The notes below the pieces were generated by a model. That model was not told the DNA's origin and searched no databases. It saw only the letters and a program-made list of their open reading frames with translations. From assembly GCA_041389495.1 (NCBI GenBank), contig JAWKRT010000001.1, positions 1,240,001-1,304,000 of the forward strand: a DNA stretch of 64,000 nt. Direction: 5' to 3'. The first letter of the stretch is position 1. Every line of letters begins with the position of its first letter. This document shows positions 36,730 through 45,104 of the stretch, piece after piece. This DNA comes from Myxococcota bacterium (GTDB taxonomy: Bacteria > Myxococcota_A > UBA9160 > UBA4427). The position numbers were made by a program, and so were the translations under genes.

Positions 36730-38097
36730 TCAGGCCGAGGCGACGTCGCGCAGGTAGTCGAGGTAGGCGGCCTCGCCGTCGGCGCCGAAGCGGTCGAAGC
36801 GCATGCCCACCCCGCGCCGCTCGCGTCCGCCGTTGCCGAGGCGGTAGAGCACCTCGGCCTCGACCTCGACGCGGCGCCCCGTCGCCGCGAGCACGAGCTC
36901 GCAGCGCTGCAGGCTCTGCGCGGGCAGATCCTCGTCGGTCGCGACGTACAGGCCGCCGCGCGAGAGCGCGGTGGCCGTGGCCGGGTGGCGCGCGCCGGCG
37001 ATGCGCACGGCGACCGGCTGCGCATAGCGCGTGAACCGGCGCCGCTTCGGCGCGTCGAGCATGCGCGCGAGGCGGTCGGCGATGCTCGCGACGTCGAGTC
37101 GCCCGACGATGTAGCCGACCGCGCCCACGGCCTTGGCGGCGGCGCGCCGGCCCGCGTGGCTCTCGGCGTCGACGACGATCACCGGCATGTGGTCGACGCC
37201 CGCGAGCTGCGCGAGCTGCGGAACGAGCTCGACGCCGTCGGCGCGGCCGAGGTCGGCGTCGGTGACGACGAGCTCGGGGCTCGTGCGCGCGAAGAGTCGC
37301 AGCGCCTCGGTCGCGTCGCGCGCGCGCAGCACGCTGTAGCCGCGCAGGACGAGCGAGTCGTGCGCGGCGCGGTCCTTCGCGAGGCGCGGCCCGACGAGCA
37401 GGATGCGGCGGCTGCGCACCGCGATGCGCGGCACCTCGAGCGAGGACACGCCCGCGACCGCGCGCTCGCGCGAGCGCGTCGTCGCGTTCTCGGCGTCGCG
37501 CGCGAGGTGCTCGAGCCGGTTGGTGATCGCGATCTGCAGCTCCGACTCGGTCGTCGGGAGGTCCTCGAGCTCGAGCACGCGCTCCTCGGGCGACGCGAGC
37601 GCGATGCCCTCGAGCGGGCCGCGGCTCGGCAGCACGATGCGCCCGCGACCGATCGCGCGCGCGGCGACCCACTCGCCCTCGCCCTCGATCGGGATGCGCA
37701 CGACGCTGTCGGGGTCGCGGGCGCTCGCGCGCGCGCCGATCGCGCGCAGGCGCTCCCAGGTGCGGCCGAGCTCGTCCTGCCGCGCGCGCCAGGCGGCGCG
37801 GATGCGCTCCTCGATGTCGCCCGCACTCGTGCAGCCGCGCACGTCGACGAGCGGGAGTGCGAACAGCGCCTCCGGCTTCAGGCACTTGATCTGGTGCATG
37901 CCGACCGTCGCGAACAGCACGCGCTCGAAGCGCACGCTGCGCTCGAGCGCGGGGAACGGACGGTCGTCGAGGGGCATGCTCGCGAGCGCGGCGCGCCCGC
38001 CGCGCATCACGCGCGCCTCGATGCCCATCGCCGCGAGGCGTCGGCACCAGGCTTCCGGCGGCGTCGCGCGCCGCGTCCCTCCCGACTGGTCGGCCAT
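36730..38097 (-). CDS. PilZ-domain protein with degenerate receiver domain
   Basis: A 455-residue protein. The N-terminal 200 residues match nothing I recognise. Residues about 230-345 form a receiver fold (ILLVGPRLAKDRAAHD, VVTDADLGRADGVEL), but it lacks the acidic pair and the conserved Lys, so it is probably a pseudo-receiver. The C-terminus (about 350-450) is PilZ-like, with RRFTR for the RxxxR motif and ALSRGG in place of DxSxxG. The missing Asp could weaken cyclic-di-GMP binding. Such proteins often act in motility, surface behaviour or polysaccharide control. It stands alone on the minus strand. Confidence 0.75.
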   Translation of the reverse strand: MADQSGGTRRATPPEAWCRRLAAMGIEARVMRGGRAALASMPLDDRPFPALERSVRFERVLFATVGMHQIKCLKPEALFALPLVDVRGCTSAGDIEERIRAAWRARQDELGRTWERLRAIGARASARDPDSVVRIPIEGEGEWVAARAIGRGRIVLPSRGPLEGIALASPEERVLELEDLPTTESELQIAITNRLEHLARDAENATTRSRERAVAGVSSLEVPRIAVRSRRILLVGPRLAKDRAAHDSLVLRGYSVLRARDATEALRLFARTSPELVVTDADLGRADGVELVPQLAQLAGVDHMPVIVVDAESHAGRRAAAKAVGAVGYIVGRLDVASIADRLARMLDAPKRRRFTRYAQPVAVRIAGARHPATATALSRGGLYVATDEDLPAQSLQRCELVLAATGRRVEVEAEVLYRLGNGGRERRGVGMRFDRFGADGEAAYLDYLRDVASA

Positions 38098-38127
38098 GGG
38101 CGAGCCCTGCTCCCGTCGTCGCGCGAA

Positions 38128-38153
38128 CGCCGGTCGGCGGAGGCCGACCGGCG
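38128..38153 (-). terminator. Strong hairpin in the gap before the PilZ gene
   Basis: CGCCGGTCGGC, four-base loop, GCCGACCGGCG: a perfect 11-bp stem. It is downstream of the secreted-protein gene and 31 bases upstream of the PilZ gene start, both on the minus strand. It could end the first transcript or lie in the leader of the second. No U-run is present. Confidence 0.45.
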
Positions 38154-38280
38154 TGTCCCGAGGCTTCGGCCGGGCGAACGGGCCGCTTGATCGCCCCGTC
38201 GCGCGCGCGTGATCGAGGTCACGCCCCCCTCGCGTTTGCCTCGCGTGGCGCCCGGCCGGCGGCCGGCTCGCCGCGCGCGC

Positions 38281-39384
38281 TCACGCGCGCCCGCGCCGCC
38301 TCCTCGCGCGCGCGGCGCCCGCGCCGAGCGCCACCGTTCCGAACGCCTGCGCCCAGCTCGGAAGGGCGGGGACGGCGACGGCCGCCGGCGGCAGGGCGGC
38401 CGCGAAGGCCGCCATCTGGGCGCCGACGTAGTCGCCGAGGCCGCCGCAGTCGTCGGGGCCGTGCTGCCCGTTCTTGCCGCTGCAGTCGGCCTCGCCGTCG
38501 GGCTTCAGCGCGCCCGCGTACTCGTAGAACTCGAAGCGCAGGACGAGCGATGCGTCCTCGGGCTCGCGGAGGATCTGGTCCTGCAGCCGATCCTGGTCGC
38601 CGCCGGACTGGAAGAGCTCCCACTCGATCTCGACCTCGCTCTCCCCGGGCACCTCCGCGTTGTCGACCATCAGGTCCTCGAGCTCGACCACGTGGTCCGC
38701 GTGGCGCAGGTACACCTTCACCCAGTAGGCGGGTCCGAACGGAAGGCCCGGCTCGTCGTGCGCCTCGATCTCGACCTCGACGGGCTCCGGCGCCTGGGGC
38801 TCGCCCGGCGCGGGAGGTTGCGGTTGATAGGCGTACCGGACCGCGGGCACCTCCGCGACGATCGGTGTCAGCACGCCGGACTGGCCTCCCGGCGCGGTGT
38901 CGACGAGCCACGAGTAGACGACGCGCGCCGGCAGGCCGTAGGTCGCGACACCGAAGTGGTCGCACGTGAGCGTCCCGGACGTGTAGAGCGGATTGCCGCG
39001 CGGCCAGCAGCTGTCGCCGGGATTGGCGTAGGGCCCGGTCGGCGTTCCGACGCTCCACTGGCCGCCCGCGAACGCCGCCTCGTAGCGGACCTTCACGCCG
39101 ACGCCGGGCGTCTCCTCGATGGTCGGCGCGCCGTAGCGTTCGACCGACTCCGGCGGCACGCCGAAGTTCCGGTCGAGGCCGAAGACGCTGTAGATCTTCG
39201 AACGGTCGTACGAGGGGTCGTCGATCTCGATCTCGAAGCCGTGCGCCTCGTAGCCCGTGTCGTTGACGACGTCGAAGTTCGCGAGGCTTCCGTACACCTG
39301 TGCCTGCGCGCCGCCCGCAGACACGACGGCGACGACCCACCCGGCCGCCGCCGCAAGCGCGATCCCCACCCTGCTCCGCTCCAT
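38281..39384 (-). CDS. Secreted protein of unknown function with IPTL/PEP-CTERM-like tail
   Basis: A 367-residue exported protein: signal peptide (residues 1-28, cut near AQA), then a beta-rich body with no known fold by eye. It contains VYGSLANFDVVNDTGYEAHGFEIEI, RYGAPTIEETPGVGVKVRYEA and acidic linkers. A cysteine pair near the end (DCSGKNGQHGPDDCGG) may bind metal or form a disulfide. The C-terminus VPALPSWAQAFGTVALGAGAARARRRRGRA has the motif, helix and Arg cluster order of IPTL- and PEP-CTERM sorting signals. The ATG has AAGGAG upstream. A sigma-54-type promoter lies about 70 bases upstream, which is a known habit of PEP-CTERM regulons. Confidence 0.7.
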   Translation of the reverse strand: MERSRVGIALAAAAGWVVAVVSAGGAQAQVYGSLANFDVVNDTGYEAHGFEIEIDDPSYDRSKIYSVFGLDRNFGVPPESVERYGAPTIEETPGVGVKVRYEAAFAGGQWSVGTPTGPYANPGDSCWPRGNPLYTSGTLTCDHFGVATYGLPARVVYSWLVDTAPGGQSGVLTPIVAEVPAVRYAYQPQPPAPGEPQAPEPVEVEIEAHDEPGLPFGPAYWVKVYLRHADHVVELEDLMVDNAEVPGESEVEIEWELFQSGGDQDRLQDQILREPEDASLVLRFEFYEYAGALKPDGEADCSGKNGQHGPDDCGGLGDYVGAQMAAFAAALPPAAVAVPALPSWAQAFGTVALGAGAARARRRRGRA

Positions 39385-39455
39385 TCCGTGCTCCTTCGGT
39401 GCCGCGCCGAGCGAAGGCTCGGGGGACCGCTCGTCTCCGCTTGGACCGCGGAAGA

Positions 39456-39470
39456 GCAATCGGCATGCCA
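39456..39470 (-). promoter_or_regulatory. Sigma-54 (-24/-12) type promoter
   Basis: On the minus strand TGGCATGCCGATTGC matches the RpoN pattern TGGCACG-N4-TTGC over its full 15 bases with one change (C to T). The invariant GG and GC are at the right spacing. The expected start is near 39444, giving a leader of about 60 bases to the ATG at 39384. A sigma-54 activator (PrsR type) would be needed and is not in the window. Confidence 0.6.
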
Positions 39471-39636
39471 GGCACCGCCGGCGCGGTGGCGCGCGCGGCG
39501 CGCGATCGGGATGCGCGCCGCGTGAGCTTCCGCGGTCGCTGCGGAACTCCACGCGCCGCGGCCGCAGTCCGCGCCGCGTGGAGCTCCCCGGCGCACCTCG
39601 CGGCGCGCCGAAGCGGCGAGGCGTCGCGCGCGCCGG

Positions 39637-40965
39637 CTAGCGGTGGCGGTGCTCCGATCGCACCGCGCGCGCCCCCGCGAGCAGCGCCGCCGCCTCGTCG
39701 AGCGTGTCGACTCGCCGGATCCCGGCCCGCGCGCGCACGCGCTCGCAGGCGTTCCGCAGCTCCCGCGAGAAGACGTCTCCGACGCCGGTCACGCCGCCGT
39801 CCGAGATCCAGATGCGCGGCTTCGGCTGGCGCGCGAGCCATTCGAGCGCGGGCAGATCGACGACGTTGCCGCGACCGAGGCCGCCGAGTGCGGAGTCGGG
39901 TGCGCGCAGGCCGCCGTCGGCGACGACGCGGAGCTCGCCCTGGTCGCCCTCGCCGGCGTACACCGCGATGCGCAGGCCCGCGCGCGTGCTCGCGACCAGG
40001 CGGTCGAGCCCGTCGCGCGACAGCCGCATGCTCCCGCTCGTGTCGATCAGGATCGTTCCGCGCGCGCGCCGGGCGCGCGCGCGGAAGATCGCGCGGTCGA
40101 TCGCGAAGCGGTGCGGGTAGCGGAGGACGCTGCCCTCGGTCGCCGCGCGCCAGTCGCGCGGGGCCGCGTCGCCGCCGCGCGCGCGGGTGAGGAATGCGCG
40201 CGTGACGCGCAGGCGACCGGGCGCGACGTACTCGTCCCGCTCGCGCCCGCGCGCGCGCCGCGCCGGCGCGCCCTCCTCGGCCTCCCTCGCGATCCGACAG
40301 GTCGCGCAGTCGAGCTCGAAGTGGCTGCTCGACTGCAGGCGCGCGTCGAGCACCCCCTCCGCGCGCAGCCGGAGCGCGAGCTCGCGCGCCAGCTCGCGTC
40401 CGCTTCGCTCGGGCGCGGCCTCGCCGCGGCAACGGATCCGCGCGCGCTCGAGGCGCGCGCGGATCCGTTGCATCTCCGCGACGACGCGCGGCCCGTCGCC
40501 GTGCGGCCAGCGCGCGAGCATCGCCGCGAGTGCGGGCTCGACGCTCGTCCCGATCGATGCGATCGGCCGCAGCCACACGGCGAGGTCGTCGCGCTCCTTC
40601 TGGTCGCGCGCGAGCAGGAAGGCGACGTGCAGCTCGTCGTCCTCGGAGAGGTCGAGAGCGACGCCGCGCCCCGCGAGCGCGAGGTTCACGCGCGCGTCCT
40701 CGACGGCCGCGTGCACGCGGCGGTCGAAGTCGACCTTCGGAGGCCGCAGCGGCGAGTAGCGCACGTGGCCGAGCTCGTGACGGCGCGTCGCGCGCCCCTC
40801 GCCTTCGAGCGGGACGAGCATCTGGCGCCGTCGCTTGTCGACCGCACCGGAGGCGGCGTTCTCGGTCGCGCGCGAGTCGAAGACGCGGTACGGACGGCGG
40901 TCGGCGCGCGCTTCGACGATCTCGGGGTAGGGCAGGTAGCGGTTCGGGTCGAGCTTGCGCGCCAT
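39637..40965 (-). CDS. VWA-domain protein with predicted zinc metallopeptidase domain
   Basis: A 442-residue protein. Near residue 62 it has HELGH (HExxH) in RRHELGHVRYSP, and about 20 residues on VEDARVN, where the Glu could be the third zinc ligand. This is the layout of metallopeptidase-like domains seen in CobT/VWA proteins. A CxxC (DCATC) is in the middle. The C-terminal VWA domain has the MIDAS start LIDTSGSM (DxSxS). It lies two bases after a MoxR-type ATPase gene, forming the common MoxR-VWA pair used to remodel protein complexes or load metals. The target is unknown; the upstream hypothetical gene may supply it. Confidence 0.75.
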   Translation of the reverse strand: MARKLDPNRYLPYPEIVEARADRRPYRVFDSRATENAASGAVDKRRRQMLVPLEGEGRATRRHELGHVRYSPLRPPKVDFDRRVHAAVEDARVNLALAGRGVALDLSEDDELHVAFLLARDQKERDDLAVWLRPIASIGTSVEPALAAMLARWPHGDGPRVVAEMQRIRARLERARIRCRGEAAPERSGRELARELALRLRAEGVLDARLQSSSHFELDCATCRIAREAEEGAPARRARGRERDEYVAPGRLRVTRAFLTRARGGDAAPRDWRAATEGSVLRYPHRFAIDRAIFRARARRARGTILIDTSGSMRLSRDGLDRLVASTRAGLRIAVYAGEGDQGELRVVADGGLRAPDSALGGLGRGNVVDLPALEWLARQPKPRIWISDGGVTGVGDVFSRELRNACERVRARAGIRRVDTLDEAAALLAGARAVRSEHRHR

Positions 40966-40967
40966 GG

Positions 40968-41708
40968 CTACTCCACCCCCGCGAGCACGAGCGAGTCGAA
41001 GATCTCGGCGCCGCGCTCGGCGCCGAAGACGATGCGGCACGCGCGTTCGAGTCCGAGCTCGACGCGCACGCGGTCGAGCACGTGCCATGCGCGCAGGCTC
41101 ACGCGGCGCTCCTCGTCGAGCAGCGCGGCGCGCCGCGCCGGCTCGCGCAGCGGCTCGGAGAGGGACGCGACGGCGTCCGGGTGCGGGTCCGGCAGCTCGA
41201 TGCGCGCGTCGAAGCGATCGCGCAGCGCGGGCGGGAGCGCTTCGGGCGGGCCGTTGTCGGTCACGACGACGTGGAAGCCCGGCGCGGGTGCGACCGTTTC
41301 GCCCGACGGCAGCGTGAGGCGCGCGGTGTCCTCCAGCTCGAGCACCGGGTGGAGGAACGCGAGCGCATCCTCCGAGGCGTGCGCGATCTCGTTGAGCACG
41401 AGTCGCGCCCCCTCGCGCATCGCGCGCACGACGGGGCCGTCGTGCCACTCGAACGCTTCGCCGCGCGGCAGGTACGTGCCGCGGAGCTCCGCCGACGGCA
41501 GCTCCTGCGTCAGCGTCACCGCGTAGAGCCCGCGCTCGATGCGCCCGCGGTGGTACGCCGCGCGCGTCTTCCCGACGCCGGGCGGACCGAACAGGTAGAT
41601 CCTCCCGAAGTGCGCGCTCGCGAGCGCGACGTCCGCGTCCTCCCAGCCCCTGCCGGCGGTGTGGCGGAGCTCCTCCTCCCGATCCTTCGTCTCGCGCTGG
41701 TCTGCCAT
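40968..41708 (-). CDS. MoxR-type AAA+ ATPase
   Basis: A 246-residue AAA+ protein with Walker A FGPPGVGKT near residue 40, a Walker B position LVLNEIAHAS near residue 105, a sensor region VVVTDNGPPEALPPALRDRFD and the helical lid. The usual Walker B Asp is Asn here, next to the catalytic Glu, which may slow ATP hydrolysis. It is short for MoxR (about 300-330), so the C-terminal lid is reduced. The ATG has a strong AGGAGGAG ribosome site. It sits between a hypothetical gene and the VWA/metallopeptidase gene, all on the minus strand. Confidence 0.8.
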   Translation of the reverse strand: MADQRETKDREEELRHTAGRGWEDADVALASAHFGRIYLFGPPGVGKTRAAYHRGRIERGLYAVTLTQELPSAELRGTYLPRGEAFEWHDGPVVRAMREGARLVLNEIAHASEDALAFLHPVLELEDTARLTLPSGETVAPAPGFHVVVTDNGPPEALPPALRDRFDARIELPDPHPDAVASLSEPLREPARRAALLDEERRVSLRAWHVLDRVRVELGLERACRIVFGAERGAEIFDSLVLAGVE

Positions 41709-41780
41709 GGCCTCTCCTCCTGTGAAGGGGTTCGGAGGAGACGTTAGGTTCGGGCGCGCGTGGTGGATCTTCGCTGCGAA

Positions 41781-42542
41781 CTATCCGGCGTGCGCCTCGA
41801 GGGGCGGTTCGGCCGGCGCCTTCAGGACGATCTCGCAGTCCCAGTCTTCGACGAACGAGAGGTCGAACGGGCGGTCGGGGATCGTCCCGCGCATCTCGGC
41901 CATGAAGAAGCCCTCCTTCTCGACGAGCTCGGGGAAGCGCGTCAGGAGGAGCGCGCTCCAGACGAGCCCGGTCGACGAGTTCATGCCGAAGGCGCCGCAA
42001 TAGCCCGGTCCTCCGGGAAAGAGCTCGCGCACGCGCAGCAGGTAGCCGGCCGTCGGCGCCGGCGACGGCACGCGCGCACGGCCGTCGGACGGGAACGCCT
42101 TGTAGCGCGCGTGGTCCGCGACGAAGAACTCGACGTTGCGCCGGCTCGCGCGCCCCGCCTCGAAGTAGCGCTCGACGGACGGACGGGTGGCGATCTGACG
42201 GCGGTCGGAGACGAGGAGCACGCGCGACCACGCGCGCTCGATGTGCGACTCGAGCGTCGTGTTCCCGCGCAGGACGCGCTTGCGGCAGCCGTTGTCCTCG
42301 CCGAGCTCGACGCGCGTCGCGCTCACGATGACGTCGTCCGAAGCCAGCGGCCGTGCCGCGTGCTCGCGCACGGGCCCGTTGAAGTCGGGCTTCGGATGGT
42401 TGAGCTGCGGCGGGCCGAACGCGTAGCCGTGCGCGCCGAAGGCGGCCACGAGGTGCAGCAGGGCGGTTCCGTCGACGTGCTGCGCGACACGAACCTGGTC
42501 TCGGTACTTTCGGAAGTAGACGAACGGGGCGACGCGGGGCAT
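41781..42542 (-). CDS. Conserved-looking hypothetical protein, first gene of a MoxR-VWA operon
   Basis: A 253-residue soluble protein that I do not recognise. It begins MPRVAPFVYFRKYRDQVRVA. It contains a Gly/Asn-rich stretch (FPGGPGYCGAFGMNSSTG), the strand-like FELVEKEGFFMAEMRG and an acidic, aromatic end (FDLSFVEDWDCEIVLKAP). No signal peptide, membrane segment or known catalytic motif is visible. It lies 72 bases upstream of the MoxR ATPase on the same strand and is probably its co-transcribed partner or client. GAGGAG lies about 12 bases before the ATG. Confidence 0.6.
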   Translation of the reverse strand: MPRVAPFVYFRKYRDQVRVAQHVDGTALLHLVAAFGAHGYAFGPPQLNHPKPDFNGPVREHAARPLASDDVIVSATRVELGEDNGCRKRVLRGNTTLESHIERAWSRVLLVSDRRQIATRPSVERYFEAGRASRRNVEFFVADHARYKAFPSDGRARVPSPAPTAGYLLRVRELFPGGPGYCGAFGMNSSTGLVWSALLLTRFPELVEKEGFFMAEMRGTIPDRPFDLSFVEDWDCEIVLKAPAEPPLEAHAG

Positions 42543-42657
42543 CGGGTTCGGGGCTCCTCGGTGCGCGCGGGGCGCGGCTCGGGTGGGCGGCCAGTATGAC
42601 CGCCGTGCGCCGTGCGAGCGCATTCGCTGCGAACCCGTGTCCCGCGGGAGCGAGCGA

Positions 42658-45039
42658 CTAACGAGGAGGAGGGGCGTCCCCGGGAGGGCGGCGCGGCGCG
42701 CCGCGCCGCCGCGCCGCGAGCGAGCCCGCGGCGCCGAGCGCGAGTGCGAGCGCGCCCGTCGCGAACGGGCCGGCGGCAGGCGCCGCGTGGCCGGGCGCGA
42801 GCAGCTCCTCGAACGTCGGGAGCGGCGTCGCGCGGCCGTCCGCGCCGACGGGCGGCACGTACACGTACTCGTCCTGCGCGAGGCTCGCGTCGAGCGGGTG
42901 GCCGGCATTCACGGCGATCTCGTCGCCCCGGTGCCCGGCCGGGATCCAGATCTCGGGGTGGTCGAAGGGCGCGCGCTCGAAGCGCACCCGCTCGTCGGTC
43001 AGGCTCTCGAGGAAGTCGATCAGGCCCTGCCGCAGCGCCGGGTCGAAGCGCAGCGCGACCTGCGGGAACACGCTGCCGAAGTGCTTGCCGTCGGTCTCGA
43101 AGTTGCCGCCGCGCGTGTAGAACTCGATCACCTGCTCGAGCGTCGCCATGCTGCCGTCGTGCATGTAGGGGCCCGTGAGCTCGACGTTGCGCAGCGTCGG
43201 GATCTTGAACGAGTTCGGCGCCGCGCTCCGCATCTTCGTGTTCGTCGGGCTCTGCAGCTCGGCCGCCGCCGCCGCGGGCGTCGGCACGAAGGCGCCCGTC
43301 GGGTCGAAGCAGCCCGCCGTCCCCTGCGACTGCGCCACGACGCCCTCGACCTGCGTGAAGTAGGCCGGATGCGCCGTCGCGACGTCGCGCGCGATCGGGA
43401 GGTCGAGGTCGCACGGGCGCACGTCGTCGACCTCGCGGTCGACGACGCCCGCCGGGTGGCCCGCGAGGTGCTCGAGGTACTGCGCCGCGAACGAGAGCGG
43501 GAAGCCGAACGGGTCGAGGCCGCCGACGCCCGGGTCGGCGTCGTTCGGCGTGACGCCGTTGCTCGCGAAGCCCGTGTCGATGAAGCCGAAGCCGCCGACG
43601 ACGGACATCCGGGTGACGACGTTCGTGCTCGTGCTGACGGCGAACGTCTCGTTGCCGAACGCGAGCGGGTCGGCGGCGACGAGGGCCGCGTTCGTCGCGA
43701 TCGCCTGCGACGTGAAGACCGGCCCGATGTGGCACAGGTTGCAGTGCGCGGTGCGGAACGTGTCCATGCCCTGCTGCGCGGAGGGGCTCAGGTCGATCGG
43801 AACGCCGTTCGCATCGCGCGCGCTCAGGTCGAACGGCGACGCGTCGGACACGAGCGTCGACTCGTACATCTGGAGGGCGAGCCCGAAGAACATCGGGAAG
43901 TTCGCCTCGAGCTGGGTGTAGGGCGTCGGGTCCGTTCCGCTCGGCTGCCCGAACGCGGGCGCGCCCGCGTACGCCCAGTAGCGGGGCGCGAAGGCCTGCT
44001 GGATCAGCGCGCCGTAGGTCGTCGCGAGGCCTTCGCGCAGGTGGCCGGGCGTGCTGTGCGCGAGCGGCGCGAGCACCGAGTCGCTCCAGTGCACCTTCTG
44101 CACGGCGAGCGGCGCCATCGGCGCGAGCTTGCGCCCGACGTCGGCGAGCGTGCGCGCTTCGCAGCCCATCTCGATGGGGCTCACGGGCGGCCCGAGCGCC
44201 TGCGAGGCGAGCGACGCGTTCACGAGGTCGAGCCGCTGCTTCGCGACGACGCCGGGGCTCGTCTCGACCCAGACGCCGGCGTTCGCGTCGCGGTCGCCCC
44301 ACGCGCTGCTCCCGTTGAAGACGTGGCTCGCCGCGCCATCCCAGAACTGCCGGTAGGAGAACACGGCGTTGATCACGGTCGGCGCATTGCGCGCCATCGC
44401 GCGGCGCGTGCCGACGCCGCTCACCTGGAACTGCGCGTCGGGCTGTCGCGCGCAGGCGTCGTCGGAGACGCCGGGCGTCACCGCTTCGAACGCGCCGCCG
44501 AACGATCCCGACGACGACGCGACGTCGTCGGAGGCGTACGTCACGGGCGCGACCGGGTTGAACGGGTCGCTGCGCTGGTGGAACGGGAAGTCGGCCGGCG
44601 TGAGCCGGTAGTTCGGGCCGCGCGGCGCGCCGCCGGGCGACGCCTCGAAGAACGGCGCGGGCACACCCGGGTCCTTGCCGCTCGGCGACAGTGCGTTCTT
44701 CACGCGCCCGTCGGCGCCCGCGTGGAAGTGGCACGACGCGCATGCGATGCCGTCGCTTCCGACGTTCACGTCCCAGAAGAGCGCCTTGCCGAGCGCGACC
44801 GCGGCGTCGGCGTCGACGACGATCGGGTCGGCGCCGTCGACGAGGCCCGGCACCTCCGGCACGGGTACGCCCTGGAGCGAGACGGGGAGCGGGCCGAAGT
44901 GCGCGGCGGCCGCGAGCGGCGCGAGCGCGCTCGCGAAGGCAATCGCGCCCGCGAACGCGAATGCGCGCGCGAACGCGACTGTGCGCGCGAACGCGAATGT
45001 GCGCGCGAACGCGACTGTGCGCGCGGCCGCGCCGCGCAT
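42658..45039 (-). CDS. Di-heme cytochrome c peroxidase-family protein with C-terminal anchor
   Basis: A 793-residue exported di-heme protein of the MauG/CcpA superfamily. It has two CxxCH haem sites: CASCH (Cys100-His104) and CNLCH (Cys433-His437). Peroxidase-family surroundings are LGKALFWDVNVGSDGIACASCH, NAPTVINAVFSYRQFWDG, FRTAHCNLCHIGPVF and PNSFKIPTLRNVELTGPYMHDGS. It is larger than bacterial CcpA (about 330). The end (ATGALALALGAAGSLAARRRG) is a membrane helix with an arginine cluster. Function could be peroxide reduction or oxidative protein modification. The ATG at 45039 is used; a GTG at 45108, which overlaps the upstream stop (GTGA) and has GGAAG before it, would add 23 residues. 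Confidence 0.85.
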   Translation of the reverse strand: MRGAAARTVAFARTFAFARTVAFARAFAFAGAIAFASALAPLAAAAHFGPLPVSLQGVPVPEVPGLVDGADPIVVDADAAVALGKALFWDVNVGSDGIACASCHFHAGADGRVKNALSPSGKDPGVPAPFFEASPGGAPRGPNYRLTPADFPFHQRSDPFNPVAPVTYASDDVASSSGSFGGAFEAVTPGVSDDACARQPDAQFQVSGVGTRRAMARNAPTVINAVFSYRQFWDGAASHVFNGSSAWGDRDANAGVWVETSPGVVAKQRLDLVNASLASQALGPPVSPIEMGCEARTLADVGRKLAPMAPLAVQKVHWSDSVLAPLAHSTPGHLREGLATTYGALIQQAFAPRYWAYAGAPAFGQPSGTDPTPYTQLEANFPMFFGLALQMYESTLVSDASPFDLSARDANGVPIDLSPSAQQGMDTFRTAHCNLCHIGPVFTSQAIATNAALVAADPLAFGNETFAVSTSTNVVTRMSVVGGFGFIDTGFASNGVTPNDADPGVGGLDPFGFPLSFAAQYLEHLAGHPAGVVDREVDDVRPCDLDLPIARDVATAHPAYFTQVEGVVAQSQGTAGCFDPTGAFVPTPAAAAAELQSPTNTKMRSAAPNSFKIPTLRNVELTGPYMHDGSMATLEQVIEFYTRGGNFETDGKHFGSVFPQVALRFDPALRQGLIDFLESLTDERVRFERAPFDHPEIWIPAGHRGDEIAVNAGHPLDASLAQDEYVYVPPVGADGRATPLPTFEELLAPGHAAPAAGPFATGALALALGAAGSLAARRRGAPRRPPGDAPPPR
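44954..45025 (-). repeat. Four 18-bp tandem repeats in a signal peptide
   Basis: Four back-to-back units (AACGCGAATGCGCGCGCG and close variants alternating AAT and ACT) start at 44954, 44972, 44990 and 45008. On the coding strand each unit encodes six residues of the di-heme protein signal region (ARTVAF/ARTFAF). Because the unit is a multiple of three, gain or loss of copies keeps the frame and changes only signal length. Confidence 0.75.
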
Positions 45040-45104
45040 TCGCGCGCGAGGGGCGGCCGCGCGCGCCGCCCCTCGCGCGGCGGTGGGCGTGCGCGCGCCG
45101 CCGG

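Noticed and set aside
39385..39636. Cyclic-di-GMP riboswitch considered upstream of the secreted protein
   Set aside because: No GEMM core sequence or tetraloop-receptor pattern. The conserved signal there is better explained by a sigma-54 promoter.
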